64,000 nt of DNA from Pseudomonadota bacterium (GCA_021324135.1 JAJPJO010000247.1:1-64000); one strand, 5' to 3'; positions 42,819 to 52,608 are shown, numbered from the stretch's first letter. The notes: generated by a model from the letters alone, not told the origin. Program-made: numbers and translations.

Positions 42819-43348
42819 AACGATTGCATGGTAGGAGCAAACTTCGCTCACACAGCACCTCTGGAAGTTTGAACGCAGAGTTTGCCCTCATACTTGTCAT
42901 ATTGATGTTATTCGTATTCACAGCCATCAATCTCGCCATGTCCGGCATGTCCGCCCTCTACATTTATCTGGTCACCTATGAGAGCGCCTCAAAAGTGGCA
43001 AAGGAAACGAGCCCGGAGGAGATCAAAACACTGCTGGCGGAAGGATCGAAGCGCCTCAAGGAAGAGCCGCTGGCCAAATTTTTCCATACATCGACGGACT
43101 TCGAGGGCGGCGGAATGTCTCTGTGCAAGATAAGAACGCCAATGAGCACGTCGGCAAAAAAGGAAGAGGGAAGCGCTGCAGGCATATGCTCAGTGCGCAC
43201 CAGATGCCGCCTGGATCCATTGATCGACATGAGCGGCATTCCTCTGCTAAAGGGAGTACCTTTCATTTCGAAAAATACCATCGTCGAATTCCACGTCGAA
43301 TCTTTCGCGGAGCATCCCGAAATCTTGAAAGAAGTCGAGACCAGATAG
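42815..43348 (+). CDS. TadE-like pilin-related protein
   Basis: 177 residues from the ATG at 42815 with AAGGAGAG upstream; the frame's earlier starts lie inside the preceding gene. Basic leader, then AEFALILVILMLFVFTAIN, the TadE-type N-terminal membrane helix with the Glu after the processed small residue. The outer part of ~130 residues has four cysteines (LCKIRT, ICSVRTRC). Translationally coupled to the TadG-like gene. Likely minor pseudopilins of one surface structure. Confidence 0.75.
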   Translation: MKRLHGRSKLRSHSTSGSLNAEFALILVILMLFVFTAINLAMSGMSALYIYLVTYESASKVAKETSPEEIKTLLAEGSKRLKEEPLAKFFHTSTDFEGGGMSLCKIRTPMSTSAKKEEGSAAGICSVRTRCRLDPLIDMSGIPLLKGVPFISKNTIVEFHVESFAEHPEILKEVETR

Positions 43349-43489
43349 CTCAATAAACCTTTTTGCCTGGAAAGCTCTTTGCATAAATTTCATTGCCCGG
43401 GGGAATGAAGCTGAAAGCATCATTGCTCCTTACAAATAGTTGACTGTGCGGTCGCTGTAAGGAAGCTTCCCTCAAGCAAGGTTCAGGTT

Positions 43490-44827
43490 ATGCCCGAAGG
43501 TCCCAGAGCCGACGCCGCGCCAACGTCGCCGCCACCGACGTGCCCTGGCTGTGGGAAAGTGAAACGCGAAATTCGAAAGGGCTCGCTTACAAGCTGGATA
43601 TTTTCAGAGAGCCGGTGCCAGTGCGACGCATCGGAGGAAGAACGCTATCTCTATGCAGCCCTGATGTCCGGCCAGCCGGCAGAGCCTCCTCGCAGCGCGA
43701 CCCAGGCGCATCCCCGCACCGCCTCGCAAGAGCATTCAGGCAAGTCAGCGGGCGAACCTTCAAGAAGTTCGCGGCCCGCACCATCACCGGAGGAAGAACA
43801 AAGTCAATCGCAGGAGCTGATCGGCAAAGTAATCGGTAATCACTACAAGATTATTGAACTGATCGGAGTCGGCAGAACGAGCAACGTATACAAGGCACAC
43901 CACCTTTTGCTTGATAGACTTGTAGCCATCAAATATATCAATCGAGAGCTCGTCAGTGATGAAGTATCGCTCAAACGTTTTCATCGAGAAGCTCAGGCTG
44001 CCTCGAATTTGAAGCATCCAAATATTTGCGCCGTCAATGAGTATGGTATAGATGAGCAGGGTCGCAGCTTCATCGTCATGGATTATATCGACGGTATAAC
44101 GCTCAAGAAGCTCTTGCGGCGCGGTGGTGCACTGGAGCCGCAGAAGGCGATAAAGATTATTTGTGAATTGTGCGAAGCAGTTTCGCATGCCCACTCGAAA
44201 GGTGTCATACACAGAGACATCAAACCAGAAAACATCATCCTGAGCAGCGATAATGACGGCATCAAGTTAGTCGATTTCGGCATGGTCAAACTCGTCGATC
44301 GCAACGACGGCAAAGCGGCAAATCTGACCAAGAGCAAAGAGCTGCTTGGCACGCCGTTCTACATGAGCCCCGAGCAATGCCTGAGCAAATCGGTAGATGC
44401 TCGTTCCGACATTTACTCGATGGGCTGTGTATTGTTTGAGATGCTTTCCGGCTCACGACCGTTTCAAGGCAGAAGCACAGTCGAGGTGGTTCACGAGCAA
44501 GTCAATTCAGCGCCCCCGGAAGTGGCAGATAATCCACCGGGAATGCGCCAAATTGTCAGTCGCTGCTTGAAGAAAAATCCCGACGAGCGCTATGAAACAG
44601 TTCAAGAGTTACTCAGTGCCATTAAAGCATTGACCACATCCGGCGGTCATGAAGGTTCTCCCCGAAAACAAAGGAAGAAGCCACTACAGGCAGTGCAATT
44701 TGTAGACGAGCTCTATAATAATATGCCGGACTGGATGAGGTTGACTGTATTCGTGGCATTGGTCATTATTATCCTGGTGTTACTCGGCTACAAAACTCTT
44801 GGACTGGTTGGCTTCGTAGCGTTATGA
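43490..44827 (+). CDS. membrane Ser/Thr protein kinase with N-terminal zinc knuckle
   Basis: 445 residues. C18/C21 (CPGC) and C43/C45 (CQC) make a small zinc-binding knuckle. After a P/S/E-rich linker, residues ~115-380 form a Hanks-type kinase: LIGVGRTSNVYKA, Lys148 in VAIKYIN, HRD (241-243), D262-F-G, GTPFYMSPEQ and a DIYSMG helix. One membrane helix near the end (LTVFVALVIIILVLLGY) leaves almost no outer domain, so signals must come from inside or from partners. The last codons overlap the response-regulator ATG by 4 nt (ATGA), so kinase and regulator are made together. Confidence 0.95.
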   Translation: MPEGPRADAAPTSPPPTCPGCGKVKREIRKGSLTSWIFSESRCQCDASEEERYLYAALMSGQPAEPPRSATQAHPRTASQEHSGKSAGEPSRSSRPAPSPEEEQSQSQELIGKVIGNHYKIIELIGVGRTSNVYKAHHLLLDRLVAIKYINRELVSDEVSLKRFHREAQAASNLKHPNICAVNEYGIDEQGRSFIVMDYIDGITLKKLLRRGGALEPQKAIKIICELCEAVSHAHSKGVIHRDIKPENIILSSDNDGIKLVDFGMVKLVDRNDGKAANLTKSKELLGTPFYMSPEQCLSKSVDARSDIYSMGCVLFEMLSGSRPFQGRSTVEVVHEQVNSAPPEVADNPPGMRQIVSRCLKKNPDERYETVQELLSAIKALTTSGGHEGSPRKQRKKPLQAVQFVDELYNNMPDWMRLTVFVALVIIILVLLGYKTLGLVGFVAL

Positions 44828-45504
44828 CCAATGTATTACTGATCGATGATGACATCGAGCTCTGCCACAACATCAAGGACTTTCTTGAGAAGGATCGACT
44901 GCATGTCGAATACGTGCATCTCGGGCGCTTCGGATTGGATATGGCACTCGGGCAGCCGTTTGACGTGATCATTCTTGATTGGTCGCTGCCCGATGTTCAA
45001 GGCGTGGATGTCTGCAAACAGATGCGGGAAAGTGGCTGCTCTACGCCAATCCTGATGCTCACGGCCAAGTCGAGCTTGAGCGAGAAGAGAAACGCTTTCG
45101 ATGCAGGTGCTGACGACTATTTGACCAAGCCCGATCAGATCAAAGAGTTAGCCATGAGAATTCGAGCTGTCTTGAGGCGGCCGAAAACAATCGAGGAGCC
45201 GAGAATCGAGTACAAAGGGCTGGTCATGGAAACAGCCAATAGTCGAGTCATGTTTGAGGAGCGGGAAATTAAATTGATGCCGCGCGAATTTTCTCTGCTG
45301 GCCCTATTGATTCGCCATCCGGAGCATCTGTTTGGAGCTGAGGCGATTCTAGGTCGGCTGTGGATGGATAATGACGAAGCCAGCCAGGAAGCGCTACGAG
45401 CCAGCGTCAAGCGACTGCGAAAATCGCTCGTCGGGACAGGCGTGACCATAAAAACCGTTTACGGACAGGGATACAGGTTGCAGTCAGAATCATCCCCGAA
45501 TTGA
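44824..45504 (+). CDS. OmpR/PhoB-family response regulator
   Basis: 226 residues. Receiver domain residues 1-118: LLIDDD, Asp in VIILDWSLPD, MLTAKS, DDYLTKPD. The C-terminal winged helix at about 130-220 has LMPREFSLLALLIRHP, RASVKRLRKSL and VYGQGYRL. DNA-binding activator or repressor. Start codon overlaps the Ser/Thr kinase stop. Its 3' end is 13 nt from the convergent PAS histidine kinase, which is its likely phosphodonor; Ser/Thr phosphorylation by the coupled kinase is an attractive second input. Confidence 0.95.
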   Translation: MTNVLLIDDDIELCHNIKDFLEKDRLHVEYVHLGRFGLDMALGQPFDVIILDWSLPDVQGVDVCKQMRESGCSTPILMLTAKSSLSEKRNAFDAGADDYLTKPDQIKELAMRIRAVLRRPKTIEEPRIEYKGLVMETANSRVMFEEREIKLMPREFSLLALLIRHPEHLFGAEAILGRLWMDNDEASQEALRASVKRLRKSLVGTGVTIKTVYGQGYRLQSESSPN

Positions 45505-45517
45505 GCCCGGCTTTCCC

Positions 45518-46801
45518 TCATTGCCAGCTGCCGGGTTTGCTTGGGATGGTAAACCAAAACTTACTGCCGCGACCATTGTTCGATTCAACACCGATCTGCC
45601 CTCCATGGGCGCTGACGATCTCGCGGCAAATAGCCAACCCCAAACCGCTGCTGCCCTGCTTTGCCTGTCCGGGCACCTGATAGAAGCGCTCGAATATAGA
45701 CTCGCGGAACTCTGCTGGAATACCAGGACCATCATCGGCAACGCAGAATCTTATGACACTACCTTTGGTTTCAGCAGAGAGCAGCAAGCGCCCGCCGTCC
45801 GGCGAATATTTGATCGCATTTGAAAGAAGGTTGATCAATACCTGCATCAAACGCTCCTCATCGCAGATCAGCTCCAGATCAGTGCCTTCAACCGAGAGCA
45901 CCAGCTTCCTGGACTCGATCAGTCCCTCCAGAGCTTGAACGCTTCGCTCAAATATACTGGCGACTTCAGTCAGATCCAGGGCCAGCTCGATGGAACCGCT
46001 GGCCAACCTTTCAATCTCCAGAAGACTGTTGATCAGATCGACTAACCTCTGGCAACTATCCTCTGCAGCCCGCGCTCGCATCAAGGCTGCCTCCGGCAAC
46101 GGTCCATAGCGTCCGCAGATGAGCATCTCGAGATAGAGTTGGATTGAGGTAAGCGGAGCGCGAAGATCATGAGTGATCATCTCGGTGAACTCTTGCTTCA
46201 AGCGCTCGATTTTTTTCCGTTCACTGATGTCGATAAAGGAAACAAGCCAGGTATCGCGTCTGCCGAACTCCTTGATACTGACCTCTACAAAGACTCTGTC
46301 ATCCTCGCCACGACTCAAACAGGACTCGAAGCTCATGTTTGTCTTCTCATGGCTAAACAGAGCCTCGTCCTGCAAATCGGCAAAAATCTCTCTGATGCTG
46401 TAAGAAGCTAATTCTGCCGCACTCATGCCAAGCAGCTCCTGCGCCTGCGGATTGGTGGTCAAAATATTACCGCCCCCGTCTGTGATCATGATGCCTATCG
46501 GCATGGTCTCGACCAGAATTCTCGTCTTTCGATCGCTTGATTCCAGCGATTGGCGAAGATCGGTCACCAGTTTATCGAAGCTGTAAAGCGCTGAGTCGAT
46601 TTGCGCGGCAGCGCCGCTCCCTCCAGGCGGCGGCGGCACGGCAACTCCGGCGCGTATATCGGAAATTGTGCGCAGGAGGTGCCTGAGGCGTCTGTTCAGC
46701 ATCGATGATCGAATCAGCCATCCGGCGCCGAAGCTGATGATTGTGGCTGCAAGAATTATGCCGATCAGGTAATAATTATCAAGTTGCATAGAAGAACGCA
46801 C
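45518..46801 (-). CDS. membrane PAS sensor histidine kinase
   Basis: 427 residues from a GTG at 46801, or 423 from the ATG at 46789. One N-terminal membrane helix (LIGIILAATIISFGAGWLI), a linker, and a PAS domain at about 95-205 (VETMPIGIMITDGGGNILTTN). HisKA carries the phospho-His in MITHDLRAPLTS. HATPase is intact: NLLSNAIKYS, DDGPGIP, GSSGLGLAIC. The single helix suggests intracellular or membrane sensing through PAS. Convergent with the OmpR-type regulator at 44824. Confidence 0.95.
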   Translation of the reverse strand: MRSSMQLDNYYLIGIILAATIISFGAGWLIRSSMLNRRLRHLLRTISDIRAGVAVPPPPGGSGAAAQIDSALYSFDKLVTDLRQSLESSDRKTRILVETMPIGIMITDGGGNILTTNPQAQELLGMSAAELASYSIREIFADLQDEALFSHEKTNMSFESCLSRGEDDRVFVEVSIKEFGRRDTWLVSFIDISERKKIERLKQEFTEMITHDLRAPLTSIQLYLEMLICGRYGPLPEAALMRARAAEDSCQRLVDLINSLLEIERLASGSIELALDLTEVASIFERSVQALEGLIESRKLVLSVEGTDLELICDEERLMQVLINLLSNAIKYSPDGGRLLLSAETKGSVIRFCVADDGPGIPAEFRESIFERFYQVPGQAKQGSSGLGLAICREIVSAHGGQIGVESNNGRGSKFWFTIPSKPGSWQ

Positions 46802-46937
46802 TGAGACTCAGCGTATTTTATTCCATCCTTGATAGATGTTTAGACAGATCGCCTGAAACCGGGTTCTCGGCAGGTGATTCGAAGCCGGCAGATTCTGGTA
46901 TCGCATTTAGTGCAGAATTCTTTAGCAAACCAGAGAT

Positions 46938-47657
46938 TCAGCGGCCAATTGGAAACTTATCTTTGCAAAATTGCACGGTTCGCGAATTCTCGAAGGTTCT
47001 TACAAAAAGACCACTGCGGGTCGTGAATGAAAAACCAGGATTGCGGCCTTTTCTAATCAGTAGATGAGATCCATCCGGTAATTGAAAGAAACTGAATCCG
47101 CCGGACATCTTGCGCACCAATCTCGGCAGCATGGATGTGCAATGTTCATCTTCTTCAGGCTCGACATCTTCCGGCAAATCCCAGGAACTCTTGTGCCCGG
47201 CGGGCGTGAAAATTGAAACCGAATATACAGGCAGGAACTCAGGCTGCGATAGGAAGACTCTGATAGAGCCGTCTCTATCTTTTACGGCTATGGTTCCAGC
47301 CTCTACACTCCTGATGATTGCCGAACCATCAGGCGCTACGATGCCAAAGTTGCCGTCGCCGAGCTCCTTCATTTTAGCGGCGATTTCATACCCGACCGTT
47401 TCGCCATTCGAGCGAATAAGGTTCAACCTGCCCTCAACGCTACTCAGGTATTGAAGGGTTATCTCCTCCAGCTCCTGCGTTGCTGCCGCTTCGCGCTTGC
47501 CGGCTACATGTGTTTTAAACGCCGGGATCGGAATGGCCGGCACATCGGCTGAGGGAATCGGACCCGCCAGATCGGCAGGATTGTTCACAGGCAGAGTATT
47601 TGGATTTTCATTACTGCTGATAGCTAAAGGATCAATATTGGAAATCATATCGTTCAT
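46938..47657 (-). CDS. hypothetical protein
   Basis: 239 residues; AAGGACGG upstream of the ATG. No signal peptide or membrane segment. The first ~50 residues are P, N and A-rich (NENPNTLPVNNPADLAGPIP) and probably disordered. The middle has short beta-like units, GETVGYEIAAKMKELGDGNF and GIVAPDGSAIIRS. The C-terminal part contains GFSFFQLPDGSHLLIRKG. No family recognised. It lies 106 nt downstream of the large TPR gene on the same strand and may share its transcript. Confidence 0.68.
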   Translation of the reverse strand: MNDMISNIDPLAISSNENPNTLPVNNPADLAGPIPSADVPAIPIPAFKTHVAGKREAAATQELEEITLQYLSSVEGRLNLIRSNGETVGYEIAAKMKELGDGNFGIVAPDGSAIIRSVEAGTIAVKDRDGSIRVFLSQPEFLPVYSVSIFTPAGHKSSWDLPEDVEPEEDEHCTSMLPRLVRKMSGGFSFFQLPDGSHLLIRKGRNPGFSFTTRSGLFVRTFENSRTVQFCKDKFPIGR

Positions 47658-47763
47658 TTTGGTCCGTCCTTCAAATGGTTGGGGCTAAGAGCGACGCGCC
47701 TGGCATCCATCTTAGGAACAGACTGTGACCAAATTCGGACAATCAGAGGCCGGCGACCGGAAC

Positions 47764-50439
47764 TCAGTCGTTTAACAAATTGGCAATCTCTTTGTATAGT
47801 TGCTGCGCCTCGGTTGAGCTGCGGTGCTCCCGGCAGATGAGGCTCAGTTGATGAAGGCAATCTCTGGGATTCTCTAACAAACATTGGGCCGACGAGAGGT
47901 ATTTTATGATAGTACCACCGGCGGTGCGACCGAGCGGGCGCACGTCTTTCTCGAGCGCAAAAGAGATCAAATCGAAGAGCACATCCATCGCCCGTGCCCC
48001 GTAGATGCGCAGAAAAGCGGCTGAGTATTTCTCCAGATACGCGGACAAATCATTGACGTGGCTGGTCCGGCCATTCACGTACTCGTTTTTCAGAATAGAT
48101 ACAAGGGCACTGAAGGAAAAGAAATCGGGAAACGATCTTATCGATTGGATCCCCGGGAAGAGCCTTTCTGCCAGAGTAAGAGCGACTTCGTATCGCTCAC
48201 GATAGACGGCGATGTATGCCTCCCACGACAAGGCTCTCAAAGTCGAGGGATGATGCCAGTCGAATGTATTGCTCAAAATAGTGACAGCCTTGTGTGCCGA
48301 CTCATCGGACTGGTCAGTGATGCCGCGGCGCAACAGGGCGGCCGATATCGCCATCCATATATCCGCACACTTGGGATGATGGCTTCCATGGCAGATTTCA
48401 ATAACTTGCAGCGCCTTTTTCAATTTCTCCGTGGCCACTTCAAAGGCCCCTTGATTGAAGAGTAAATGGGCATACATAGTCAGAAATTCACCGTAAGCCG
48501 GAGTGCTGCGCAGCTCGGGATGATGCTCGACCAGGGCCGTGCATTGCTCGACAACGGCATCGGCCTCGGACACATCGGACTGATTGACAAAAAACTCACC
48601 CAGGGCGCTTAATGCCTTTAGCAGATAGGAAGGCTCCTTATCGCTGTTCAAATAAGAGTCCCGGGCGATCTGTACATTGGCAAGCAAGATCTTTTCGCCG
48701 AGCGAACAGTCTAAATAGGCCAGCTCAATTTCAGCGCGCTTTATAGCAGCTTCAATAATCTGAGCCGTCAAGCGCTTCGGCTTGGCACCGGATTCAGTAT
48801 CAATTATTTCTTTTAGATGGAAGACGGCTTTGCCGGGTGAAGCCTGATGCAAATAGAATTTCGCATATTCCAGGTTCAACTCCTGCTGGAGCTCGACTGC
48901 ATCGGGCGCCTGCTCCAGTTGCGCCTCGGCGGCTCGCAATGATTGCGACGCCTGCGTGAACTTACAATTGTCGATTTCGCATTTGGCAATAATCAAATGT
49001 AATTCGCCGCGCTCCTTGTGCTTTTCCGGCAGCTTTTCGTAAACGGACAGAGCGCTGCGTGCGTTTCTCTCGCTGTCGATATGCCTGGCATTGGCAAAAT
49101 AAATGCGAGCCATATTCAATTCGCACTCTGCCACAGCGCGGTCAGTCGGCTTGCAGTGCTCGCGCAGAAGATCGAGCCCGCGAATCTGCGCTGTAAGCGC
49201 TTGTTGATAATAGTGTTGGCCCATGTACACATGGGACAATTCTTTGAATAGCGTCGATGCCAGATCGATGTCCGACTGGTTGCGAGGCAAAAGAATATCT
49301 ATAGCGCGCGCCAGAGACTTTTCTGCTTTGGCGAGTTGGTGCGCATTTTTCATCAGCATGCCTCTTTTGAAAAGCGGCACGACGAGATTGATGTCCGACA
49401 AGCCGTGCCAGGACTCGAGAGCACTGATGGCGGTATCGAAATGAGACTCGGCATTTGAAAAGTCGCCGGTTTCACCGAGGATCTCGGCAAGCTGAATGTG
49501 AACGCGCGCTACCTGCAAGTGCGTTTCGCCATGCATGGCTTGCAGTTCCTCGAGCGCCTTCCTCAGCTCGCTTACAGCGCCATCCTTATCATTCCGCTTG
49601 GCCAGGACCTTAGCAAGCGAGATCTGCAAGACTGGCGCGACATCGCTGCCGTTCTCAAATGCTGAGGAGAGCTTCTGCAAAAAAGCACTCAAGAATGCCT
49701 CTGCAACCTGGGGCTCCTCATTTGCCGAAAAGCTGATCGATGCCTGAGTGGCAGCCCAGTAGTTCTGCCAGACAAGATATGGTGAAACCCGCTCGACCAG
49801 AGGCAAAGCGGCTCGGAAGAGCCGGCAGGAAGTTTTGTGCAAACCCAACCATGAAAAGGCATTGCCAATCTCGAGCAAAAGGGTAAAACGCCTGGCGTCC
49901 TTTTGCTCCTCAGATAAACGCTCGAACAATGCCGGCTGGTTCAACTCGCTGGCAATCCAATCGAATTCAGGAAGGGTAGTGCGCTGGCCGCCCATGGCGT
50001 GCAAATCGAAATCGTCCGGATCGGGAGCCGGAGCTTGCCAGCCTAAGGTGTCCATCCAAATATCGAGGGCGCGCCGCATATCGAGAGCGGCATAAGAAGT
50101 GTTGTCTTGCTCCGCTTTGATTTCGGCGTTCAATCGCAGAGCCGAGGCAGTCTGCGTGTGATGGAATCCAAATTGCCGCTCTTTCAGTTTAAGCAGTTGT
50201 TGCGCCATTTTTAGCGCATTTTCCGCCTCCCCCATATTGAGGAGCAAGCGAGCGTTATGAAGCAAGAGCTCTTGAAAGATCGCCGAGTGTTCCTTGTTTT
50301 CATCGGGCAGAGCCGCCATGGCTCGCCGGTATAGCTTCTCGGCCTCAAGATAATGACCGGCGATGTGCTTCTGCACTGCCAGCTCGGATTGTTCTTTAAT
50401 AAGATCGACAGACTCAGCCACTATCGCCCCAGCCTGCAT
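47764..50439 (-). CDS. 891-residue TPR protein, kinesin-light-chain type
   Basis: No signal peptide. Built almost entirely of TPR repeats of the 42-residue KLC/TPR_12 kind: ALRLNAEIKAEQDNTSYAAL, VARVHIQLAEILGETGDFSN, LASTLFKELSHVYMGQHYYQ and ADIWMAISAALLRRGITDQS, with several HP turns (HGSHHPKCAD, DWHHPSTLRAL). Such arrays bind peptides or other TPR proteins. Divergent from a second KLC-like gene at 50620 with 180 nt between, so shared control is likely. Partner unknown. Confidence 0.85.
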   Translation of the reverse strand: MQAGAIVAESVDLIKEQSELAVQKHIAGHYLEAEKLYRRAMAALPDENKEHSAIFQELLLHNARLLLNMGEAENALKMAQQLLKLKERQFGFHHTQTASALRLNAEIKAEQDNTSYAALDMRRALDIWMDTLGWQAPAPDPDDFDLHAMGGQRTTLPEFDWIASELNQPALFERLSEEQKDARRFTLLLEIGNAFSWLGLHKTSCRLFRAALPLVERVSPYLVWQNYWAATQASISFSANEEPQVAEAFLSAFLQKLSSAFENGSDVAPVLQISLAKVLAKRNDKDGAVSELRKALEELQAMHGETHLQVARVHIQLAEILGETGDFSNAESHFDTAISALESWHGLSDINLVVPLFKRGMLMKNAHQLAKAEKSLARAIDILLPRNQSDIDLASTLFKELSHVYMGQHYYQQALTAQIRGLDLLREHCKPTDRAVAECELNMARIYFANARHIDSERNARSALSVYEKLPEKHKERGELHLIIAKCEIDNCKFTQASQSLRAAEAQLEQAPDAVELQQELNLEYAKFYLHQASPGKAVFHLKEIIDTESGAKPKRLTAQIIEAAIKRAEIELAYLDCSLGEKILLANVQIARDSYLNSDKEPSYLLKALSALGEFFVNQSDVSEADAVVEQCTALVEHHPELRSTPAYGEFLTMYAHLLFNQGAFEVATEKLKKALQVIEICHGSHHPKCADIWMAISAALLRRGITDQSDESAHKAVTILSNTFDWHHPSTLRALSWEAYIAVYRERYEVALTLAERLFPGIQSIRSFPDFFSFSALVSILKNEYVNGRTSHVNDLSAYLEKYSAAFLRIYGARAMDVLFDLISFALEKDVRPLGRTAGGTIIKYLSSAQCLLENPRDCLHQLSLICREHRSSTEAQQLYKEIANLLND

Positions 50440-50619
50440 ATATTTTGTTTGACTGCAAAAATTGCTAGCTCAGATGTTATGACAAACTCGCTCCTTAGGC
50501 AAATTAATCAGGAGAGAACGCTTTCGCAACCTATCTTCAACTTTGCCTCCCCAGGGTTTCGTCCTGGTAAGTCTTAATTTCAGTGGGCATAAAATGCTTA
50601 GAACATCAAGGTAAGCCCC

Positions 50620-51990
50620 ATGCCGACAGATAATATCGAAGCGCTCTGGGAAATTGCCCAGGCGCAAGAGCAGGCTCACGGACCGCACAGTCTGGAGACG
50701 GCGAAAGCCGTACGAGTCCTGGCAGACGCCTACAGCCAGATCGATGACATCGTTAATGCCGAGACGATTTATCAGCGGGCGTGCGAAATTTATGCGCTCC
50801 TGGGTATGAGCGCCGAGGTCGAGCAGATCGAGAGGCAAATCCAGGATCTGCGCTGCCGCGTCACGAGCGACATCGTAATGGATGAGGCGGCCTTGACCCT
50901 CAGCTCGTTCAACATACCCGTCTTTGTCAGGGATGGTAACAATGCCCTCGGCGCCGAGCCCCAGGCCGACATCTCTTATGCTGAGCTCTCTCAGTCCATT
51001 TTGCTTGAAGATGACGATGGCGGCGAAACCGTAGCCGATCGGCAACAGGCCGCCGAACAAGAAGGCGACGGCGAAAAGGAAAATCCGGCTCTGGAGGATG
51101 CCATCTTTTCGGCTCGCTATCAGGTGGCTCAATTGAAGCAGAAAGGTTTCACCAACACCAGTCAGCTGGCAGATGCGCTTGTCGATCTGGCATCGCTTTA
51201 CGCCAAGAAAAATCGCCACGATCTGATGGAGACGCTCCTGCTCGAGGCACTTTCCATTCGCGAGAAAGTATATGGCAAAAGCCATTTGAGCGTGTCGACC
51301 GATTTGAAAAACCTGGCCAGGGTGTTTTTCATGACCGAGCGCTTCGGACTGGCTGCCCAGGCGCTGGCGCGAGGATTGCAAATTCGCGAATCGCAGCTCG
51401 GCATTTATCATCCGCAGGTTGCCGACATGGCTGAGTTCTATGCCAAGGTTTTGCATAAAGTCGGTCGCTCGAATGAGGCAAAAGACTTTGAGACGCGCGC
51501 CGCTGATATTCGCGAGCGCCACCCCTCCGAGTGGGAGGACTTCAGGCGCGCGGCTTTGCGAGCCGTGGAGAAGGAAGACTTTTTTGAAGCGCAAGCATAT
51601 TGGCTGGCGGCTCTGGATGAGTGCATTGATCTGGAGAAGGAAGATCCGCGGGTTCTGGTAACGCATGAGAACCTCGCCTTCGTCTATTGGAAGAGGGGCA
51701 AATATGACAAAGCCGAGCCGCATTGCCGGAAAATTCTAGACATCTCGGAGCAGTTGCTGGGTAAAGAGCACTTCGACGTCGCCACTGCGGCAAACAATCT
51801 GGCCCTGGTAAACGAACGCCAGGAAAAATTCGCCGAAGCAGCCGTCCTTTATAAACATGCCATGATCATCATGGAGGGTGCCCTGGGCACCGATCATCCT
51901 GATGTCGTTTCCGTTCGAGAAGCGCACGATAAGGTTTTGCAGCTCGCCCACAAGCAACTGGAGCAAAAACTGCAAAAGTCAGGTTTGTGA
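50620..51990 (+). CDS. kinesin-light-chain-like TPR protein
   Basis: 456 residues; AAGGTAAG upstream. Two TPR clusters flank an acidic, poorly ordered middle (about 90-155, EQEGDGEKENPAL). Clear KLC units: ALSIREKVYGKSHLSVSTDL, GLQIRESQLGIYHPQVADMA, ILDISEQLLGKEHFDVATAA and MIIMEGALGTDHPDVVSVRE. Cytoplasmic. Shares style and a divergent promoter region with the gene at 47764-50439. Likely an adaptor in a protein complex. Confidence 0.87.
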   Translation: MPTDNIEALWEIAQAQEQAHGPHSLETAKAVRVLADAYSQIDDIVNAETIYQRACEIYALLGMSAEVEQIERQIQDLRCRVTSDIVMDEAALTLSSFNIPVFVRDGNNALGAEPQADISYAELSQSILLEDDDGGETVADRQQAAEQEGDGEKENPALEDAIFSARYQVAQLKQKGFTNTSQLADALVDLASLYAKKNRHDLMETLLLEALSIREKVYGKSHLSVSTDLKNLARVFFMTERFGLAAQALARGLQIRESQLGIYHPQVADMAEFYAKVLHKVGRSNEAKDFETRAADIRERHPSEWEDFRRAALRAVEKEDFFEAQAYWLAALDECIDLEKEDPRVLVTHENLAFVYWKRGKYDKAEPHCRKILDISEQLLGKEHFDVATAANNLALVNERQEKFAEAAVLYKHAMIIMEGALGTDHPDVVSVREAHDKVLQLAHKQLEQKLQKSGL

Positions 51991-52160
51991 TTTTCAATCG
52001 CTTAACAGATAAACAACGGTTGCATAATGCCGTGGCAATATCAGCTTAGCCTTGCTCAGGCAAAATAATGGCAGAAGGAATCGAAAAGGCTCGGCGATGG
52101 CATGATGGATCGAGCGATCCGCTGCGCTGAGCATGGCACGCGATTTTTCAAGGAGCGATT

Positions 52161-52556
52161 ATGAACCGGGCAATGACATTGATGTTTGCAGGTTTATTTC
52201 TTGCGTCATTAGCTGCGCCCGTCGTGCCGATGATGCCGGCATCGGCGCAGTCATGCATGAATGACTCGCTTTTGATGGTGGATGAAACGGAGGTGCAATG
52301 CTGCGATCAAGAACATCCTCCAAGCCGCGCATCAAAAGCACACAAGAAGCAGGCGCCGAGAACAATCGCCAGGACCGGCAACCGATCGCCAAAACTGGCG
52401 CAGGCAGCAAAAGGCAGCGTCAAGCAAGAATCCACTAAAGTGGCGGGCGATGCTGGAATCGAGAGCCGCACCACCGGCGCTACCAAGAGCAAGCATCTAA
52501 CGCATGCCGGTGCAACGCGACATGACACTGTATCCCTTGTGAGCGACAAGACTTAG
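52161..52556 (+). CDS. small exported basic protein
   Basis: 131 residues; AAGGAG sits 5 nt before the ATG. Signal peptide to about residue 30 (LMFAGLFLASLAAPVVPMMP). The mature part begins SCMNDSLLM, has a CC pair (VQCCDQ), then a K, S, T and A-rich basic tail (KSKHLTHAGATRHD). No family recognised. A 13-bp hairpin follows 19 nt after the stop. Exported and probably flexible; role unknown. Confidence 0.72.
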   Translation: MNRAMTLMFAGLFLASLAAPVVPMMPASAQSCMNDSLLMVDETEVQCCDQEHPPSRASKAHKKQAPRTIARTGNRSPKLAQAAKGSVKQESTKVAGDAGIESRTTGATKSKHLTHAGATRHDTVSLVSDKT

Positions 52557-52575
52557 AATCGCAAATGAATCATGC

Positions 52576-52608
52576 GAGGAGATCGGCAAGACGAGTGCCG
52601 ATCTCCTC
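52576..52608 (+). terminator. 13-bp perfect hairpin
   Basis: Arms GAGGAGATCGGCA (52576-52588) and TGCCGATCTCCTC (52596-52608), loop AGACGAG, then TTATCTT. The weak T run lowers certainty, but position after the gene fits. Confidence 0.65.

Noticed and set aside
50470-51723. Minus-strand frame of 417 codons over the KLC-like gene
   Set aside because: The plus frame has clear TPR repeats and a ribosome site; the minus frame matches nothing and reflects codon periodicity.
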